DNA from: JAYREN01 sp041908845
Lineage (GTDB): Bacteria > Acidobacteriota > Holophagae > Holophagales > Holophagaceae
Assembly: GCA_041908845.1 (NCBI GenBank)
Contig: JAYREN010000146.1
Location: 1-8,646 of the forward strand
Direction of reading: 5' to 3'
Length of the DNA: 8,646 bases
The notes below the pieces were generated by a model. That model was given only the letters and a program-made list of their open reading frames with translations, did not search any database and was not told the origin of the DNA. This document shows, piece by piece, positions 5,230 through 8,646 of this stretch. How positions within the stretch are numbered: position 1 is the first letter of the stretch; every line of letters starts with the position of its first letter. The position numbers and the translations under genes were made by a program.

Positions 5230-7689
5230 CTAATCAACGGTGATGGACTTGGAGACATTCTTGGGGGCGTCGGGGTGAACGCCGTGATCGGCCACAGTGA
5301 GGCGATCCAGGTATTCCATTTTGAGGACCGACATGCGGAAGGCCAAGCGCTGAAGCGCCACGGTGGCCGCGAAGACGAAGAGATTCGGATCGCCCGATGC
5401 GGGGACCTCCAGGTACTGGGACCAGAACTTGTCCTGGCCCATGGGCTTGCCCGCCGCGGCCATGGCCAGTTCGGAGTTCTTTTCCGCCACCAGGATGATA
5501 TCGGCACCGCGGATCTTGTGGGTGTGGATCTGGGTAATGGTGATGCGCACATCCCGGTCCTCGTTGGGGCACACGAAGATCAGGGGATAGTTGGAGAAGC
5601 GCTTCTCCACGAGCTGAGGCCAGGCCTTCAGGGATTCCAGGCCGCCGGCGAAGGGCCGCCCGTCCCGCTCCGCCTCGTAGGCCTCCAGCACTCCTGCGAG
5701 ATCATGGATGGAGAAGAGCGTGTTCTTGCCCAGGATCGTGTTGGGGCCGTGCTTGAATTCCGCTGCGTCGTAGCCCTCGGCGTGGTTCAACACCACCTCG
5801 CGGATCTTGAGGGCGCCCTCCCGGGCCAGGCCGATGAGTCCCGTGCCCAGGATGTGGAGGCTGGGCTCCAGATGCAGGCGCTGGGCCGCTTCCTCCACAT
5901 CCGACTCGCAGGCTCGCAGCGTCTCGGCGATGAGTTCCTTGGCCCGGCTGAGCTTCTCCACGATCTTGCGCTCGGTGAGGGAGAAGGAAGCCGCGAGCAC
6001 GTAGAGGATGGCGATCTGGTTGAGGAAGCTCTTAGTGGCCGCCACGGCGATCTCGGGGCCACAGAGGATGGGCAGATAGAACTCCGTCAGCTCCTGGGGG
6101 ATGCGGCTGTTCTCGTTGTTCACCAGCGCCACGCGCCGCAGCCCGGGGACCCGGGCCCGCACGTCCTGGAAGATATCCACCAGGTCCTTGGTCTCACCGC
6201 TCTGGGTGATGCCGATCAGAAGATCCTGGGCGCTCAGGGCGTTCATGTACATCGAGCGGAACATGCCCGGATTGCAGGGGAAGACGGCCACACCTGCCAG
6301 GTTGTTGAAGAAGTAGCCCGCGGTGAGGGCCGCGTGGTACGAGGTGCCCGAGGCCACCAGGAAGACGCGCCCGCCCTCCTTCTGGGATTCCCGGATGGCC
6401 TGCACTAGTTCCAGCAAGTGGCGCGTGATACGGCGGCGTTTCTTCCAAACGAAGAGCAGATCACAGAGGGCCAGCGCCTCCCAGGCCTGGGGCGACAGGC
6501 GCGCCAGGTCGGCCAGGAGCGCGCGTTCGTCAGACACGGGATGGCCGCGATGGGCCCGAAGCACTTCGCCGTGGGGCTGCACCCGAGTGGCCAACTCCCG
6601 ATAAACGGGGTCCGCCAGCAAGGTGGCGAAGGCCTTCGTCAGAGCTTCTTCGTCCGGTGCCTGATAGAGGTTCAGAACCTTATCGAGTAGGGCCTTGCAG
6701 AGGTCCTTCCGGTCCTCGAAGGCCGCGAAGAGTCCCTCGGTCTGGGGTTCCCGGAAGTAGTAGCGCAGGATCTCGTCCAGGTTGTCCGGCGAGGAGGCGA
6801 TCTCCTGCTCCATGAAGTAGCGGAACGGCGGCCGCAGGCCCGTGTCTCGGACATTGAGCTTGGAGCGCTTGGGCTTGGGCACCGAGAAGGCGAGTTCACT
6901 GCCCAGGGAGAAGACCAGGTATTCCCGTTCCGTGAACCAGAGACCTTCACCCTCCGAGAGTGGAATGAGCATGCGGGTCTTGGAGAGCACCGAGGTCAGG
7001 TCGCTGGATACCACTACGAAGTCCCCGAACTCATCGGTGCCGATACCCGCATAGAGCGAGGAACCGGATTTCACGGCCACCACGCCGGGCACCTTCGGAT
7101 CCGAGAAGGCCGCGGCGTAGGAGCCCTCGGCCTTGGCATCGGCCTTCCGGGCGCCATCGATGAGGAGGAAGACGCCCTCAGGGATGGAATCCTTGAGACC
7201 CGCCGAGGCGTATGCATGCTTGGCCGCCAACAGCGCCGGGGCGGGATTGGCGAGGTTCTCGGCGTAGTAGTGCTCCGTGAGATGGGTGATCATCTCGCCA
7301 TCGTTATCGGAGACCACCCTGTGTCCCTGGGCCGTGAGGTAGGGTTTGAGGGTGTCGGTATTGGAGATGTTGCCGTTGTGGGCACCGACGATCTCCACCT
7401 TGCAAGCCACGAGATGGGGCTGGCTGTTCACATCGGTCACGGCCCCGTAAGTGGCCCAGCGGACCTGTCCAATGAAGCGCTGCCCGGCCTCCTGGTCGAT
7501 GCCCAACTCCGGCACCACCCTGCTGGGGGCCCCGACCTTCTTCAACAAGCGGATCGAGCGATCCGCTCTGATGAAACCGCCGCCCGTGGAGTCGTAGCCG
7601 CGGTACTCGAGCCGCTTCAGCAGCTCGCCCGCCTCCCGGCCCATGGCCGGATTCTCATTCGCATAACAAAGGGAAACGATTCCACACAT
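5230..7689 (-). CDS. enlarged GlmS-like glutaminase/SIS-domain aminotransferase
   Basis: GlmS makes glucosamine-6-phosphate from fructose-6-phosphate and glutamine. This 819-residue homologue has the same order of domains but is about 210 residues longer than E. coli GlmS. The glutaminase half has the N-terminal nucleophile Cys2, RLEYRGYDSTG (26-36), RWATYG (77-82), the oxyanion HNG (104-106) and D130. SIS1 begins near 440, with GTSY (448-451), TQSGET (495-500) and ATK (551-553). SIS2 has REGALKIRE (623-631), KHGP (646-649) and the C-terminal SKSITVD (813-819), whose lysine matches the one that holds the sugar in GlmS. Extra sequence lies at about 312-430 (helix-like, with basic KKRRR at 416-420) and about 655-765. 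Small pocket changes are S447 for Cys300 and A551 for Ser401 (E. coli numbering). AAGGAG (7699-7704) sets the start. A paralogue acting on another sugar is as likely as housekeeping GlmS, so I give no symbol. Confidence 0.88.
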   Translation of the reverse strand: MCGIVSLCYANENPAMGREAGELLKRLEYRGYDSTGGGFIRADRSIRLLKKVGAPSRVVPELGIDQEAGQRFIGQVRWATYGAVTDVNSQPHLVACKVEIVGAHNGNISNTDTLKPYLTAQGHRVVSDNDGEMITHLTEHYYAENLANPAPALLAAKHAYASAGLKDSIPEGVFLLIDGARKADAKAEGSYAAAFSDPKVPGVVAVKSGSSLYAGIGTDEFGDFVVVSSDLTSVLSKTRMLIPLSEGEGLWFTEREYLVFSLGSELAFSVPKPKRSKLNVRDTGLRPPFRYFMEQEIASSPDNLDEILRYYFREPQTEGLFAAFEDRKDLCKALLDKVLNLYQAPDEEALTKAFATLLADPVYRELATRVQPHGEVLRAHRGHPVSDERALLADLARLSPQAWEALALCDLLFVWKKRRRITRHLLELVQAIRESQKEGGRVFLVASGTSYHAALTAGYFFNNLAGVAVFPCNPGMFRSMYMNALSAQDLLIGITQSGETKDLVDIFQDVRARVPGLRRVALVNNENSRIPQELTEFYLPILCGPEIAVAATKSFLNQIAILYVLAASFSLTERKIVEKLSRAKELIAETLRACESDVEEAAQRLHLEPSLHILGTGLIGLAREGALKIREVVLNHAEGYDAAEFKHGPNTILGKNTLFSIHDLAGVLEAYEAERDGRPFAGGLESLKAWPQLVEKRFSNYPLIFVCPNEDRDVRITITQIHTHKIRGADIILVAEKNSELAMAAAGKPMGQDKFWSQYLEVPASGDPNLFVFAATVALQRLAFRMSVLKMEYLDRLTVADHGVHPDAPKNVSKSITVD

Positions 7690-7698
7690 TCAGGAACT

Positions 7699-7704
7699 CT
7701 CCTT
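7699..7704 (-). promoter_or_regulatory. ribosome binding site of the GlmS-like gene
   Basis: On the minus strand this reads AAGGAG, the strongest Shine-Dalgarno match in the window, 9 nt before the ATG at 7689. It matters because the chosen start places the catalytic cysteine at position 2, as glutaminase maturation requires. Confidence 0.75.
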
Positions 7705-7716
7705 CTTGATTCGCTT

Positions 7717-8100
7717 TCAACCCATCCGCTTGAGGAATTCGGCCTCGTTCACCACGAAACGGACGTGGGTTCCCTCGCCGATTTTCCCCTGCTCGTCCCA
7801 CATTTCGCCTTCGAAGGAAATCCGCTTCCCTTCCACGGCCGTCACCTGGATGGCGCAGCGAACCCGCTGGCCGATTCGGGTGGCCTTCAGATGGCGGACC
7901 GACACTTCGATGCCCACGGTGGTGCAACCATCGGGGAGATGGGGCTGTGCCGCTTGAAGCGCCGTGCTCTCGAACAGCGCCACCAGGGAGGGCGTGCTGA
8001 AGACATCCAGGGCGCCGGAGGCGACGGCCGCAGCGGATTCCCGGGGCTCTGTGAGCTTCTCGAACTGGTGGGTGAGCCCGGGCTGAAGGGTGGCAACCAT
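7717..8100 (-). CDS. FlK-like hotdog-fold acyl-CoA thioesterase
   Basis: The 127-residue cytosolic protein resembles the thioesterase family of fluoroacetyl-CoA thioesterase FlK, which hydrolyses acyl-CoA thioesters. Recalled alignment places the FlK triad Thr42/Glu50/His76 on T36 and E44 (VFSTPSLVALFE, 33-44) and H70 (EVSVRHLKAT, 65-74), all conserved with the same Thr-Glu spacing. The later strand AVEGKRISFEGEMWDE (88-103) and EGTHVRFVV (108-116) also match. Nothing suggests fluoroacetate specificity; most relatives have no known substrate. The ATG at 8100 follows GGAGG (8109-8113) by 8 nt. The gene starts 15 nt after the membrane-protein gene ends and stops 27 nt before the GlmS-like gene, so it sits inside a probable operon. 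Its role beside a sugar aminotransferase is unclear; removal of a stalled or toxic acyl-CoA is one possibility. Confidence 0.82.
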   Translation of the reverse strand: MVATLQPGLTHQFEKLTEPRESAAAVASGALDVFSTPSLVALFESTALQAAQPHLPDGCTTVGIEVSVRHLKATRIGQRVRCAIQVTAVEGKRISFEGEMWDEQGKIGEGTHVRFVVNEAEFLKRMG

Positions 8101-8115
8101 GGATCGATCCTCCGG

Positions 8116-8616
8116 TCAGGTTCGCATGCGCTGGAGCAGGGCCGCCCCGGCCACGACTCCGAGGATCACGCCCACCAGCACGAGGAAGAGCATGATTCCA
8201 ATGAGGGTGACGCCAGTCCAGAACCTGGGTCGCGGGCACTCTTCGCCCCAGAGCAAGCAGGCGGGACCACCAAAGCCTAGCCCCGCGAGGACACCCACAA
8301 GCACTAGCCCGAAACATCCCCCCGCCAGAGTGCCACCCAAACCAGCCAGCGCCCACCCGGCGATGACCCATCCCGCCGCCCACTTCCGGACCTGCTGCAG
8401 GTTCATGAGCAGGGCGATGCCGAATCCCGTGTTCACCAGCATAATGATGCTGTCCGTGGGCCCATGTTTTCCGAACGCGTAGGCCACCATGCCCAGGATG
8501 CCGAAGAACAGCAGGTAGGCCCCCGCGATCCGCAGGCGGTGGCGGACCGGGCCTTCCTCTTCATCCATCTGGTTCGAAATTGGAGCAATGCGGAAGGGGG
8601 TCTCCTGGGGTGACAC
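8116..8616 (-). CDS. small multi-pass membrane protein, start uncertain
   Basis: I do not recognise this family. As drawn the product has 166 residues, with an acidic hydrophilic N-terminus (MDEEE at 17-21) and four or five hydrophobic segments at roughly 28-49, 55-73, 79-99, 100-118 and 133-160. The hexapeptide LVLVGV occurs twice (104-109 and 145-150), which hints at related helices. Cysteines at 101, 120 and 127 flank or lie in the loop before the last segment. The drawn start is a GTG at 8616 with no clear ribosome binding site; an ATG at 8568 would give 150 residues but also lacks a good site. The frame stays open to the right edge of the window, so the true start may lie outside it. It is the first visible gene of the minus-strand block, 15 nt ahead of the thioesterase gene. 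Coding status is likely; function is unknown. Confidence 0.6.
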   Translation of the reverse strand: MSPQETPFRIAPISNQMDEEEGPVRHRLRIAGAYLLFFGILGMVAYAFGKHGPTDSIIMLVNTGFGIALLMNLQQVRKWAAGWVIAGWALAGLGGTLAGGCFGLVLVGVLAGLGFGGPACLLWGEECPRPRFWTGVTLIGIMLFLVLVGVILGVVAGAALLQRMRT

Positions 8617-8646
8617 CCGCAGGGGCGCTGCGACAGGCAGGGGCCT

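Noticed and set aside
5220..5552. N-terminal extension of the DHS-like protein by about 111 residues
   Set aside because: The extension overlaps the end of the GlmS-like gene in another frame, shows no homology, and is made needless by a ribosome binding site just before the Met at 5219.
5182..6408. 408-codon open frame on the plus strand opposite the GlmS-like gene
   Set aside because: It is antisense to conserved SIS-domain coding sequence and has no family features.
7690..7716. glmS-type ribozyme or riboswitch ahead of the GlmS-like gene
   Set aside because: Only 27 nt separate it from the preceding gene and they contain little more than a ribosome binding site, far too short for a glmS ribozyme.
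7216..8280. 354-codon plus-strand open frame across three minus-strand genes
   Set aside because: It spans the antisense of three separate well-supported genes, including their ribosome binding sites, which real coding sequence would not do.
1..8646. Mobile element, prophage, CRISPR array, tRNA or rRNA
   Set aside because: I looked for transposase or integrase motifs, direct-repeat arrays and tRNA or rRNA hallmarks and saw none; gene content is metabolic.

Overview
The window is a GC-rich stretch of bacterial chromosome with tightly packed genes and no sign of phage, IS elements, CRISPR arrays, tRNA or rRNA. The gene content (an animal-type adenylosuccinate lyase, a bacterial deoxyhypusine-synthase-like protein, an oversized GlmS-like enzyme) fits an environmental, non-model lineage. 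My best guess is Acidobacteriota of the Holophagae type (Geothrix-like), with Myxococcota or another deeply branching group as alternatives. This placement is inference from memory and was not tested by a search.

Layout. Positions 1-51 are the downstream flank of purB. purB (52-1503, minus) and glyA (1590-2834, plus) are divergent across an 86-bp spacer. They form a metabolically coherent pair: serine hydroxymethyltransferase supplies one-carbon units used in purine synthesis, and PurB catalyses two steps of that synthesis. A 217-bp spacer (2835-3051) with a candidate terminator follows. Next comes a solitary FemAB/GNAT-fold acyl- or aminoacyl-transferase gene (3052-4212, plus), which ends 20 bp from a convergent gene.

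The right half (4233 to about 8616) is a four-gene minus-strand block, read right to left: a small multi-pass membrane protein, a FlK-like hotdog thioesterase, an 819-residue glutaminase/SIS-domain GlmS homologue, and a deoxyhypusine-synthase-like protein. The gaps are 15, 27 and 10 bp, and the last three genes have good ribosome binding sites, so they are probably co-transcribed from a promoter to the right of the window.

The most interesting signal is in this block. The GlmS homologue keeps the glutaminase and isomerase catalytic residues but carries about 100 extra residues before its first SIS domain and about 65 more near its C-terminus. The deoxyhypusine-synthase-like protein keeps the catalytic lysine, but several residues that contact spermidine in the human enzyme appear to be replaced. 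What the block makes cannot be read from sequence alone. A nitrogen- or amine-transfer pathway is a hypothesis only.
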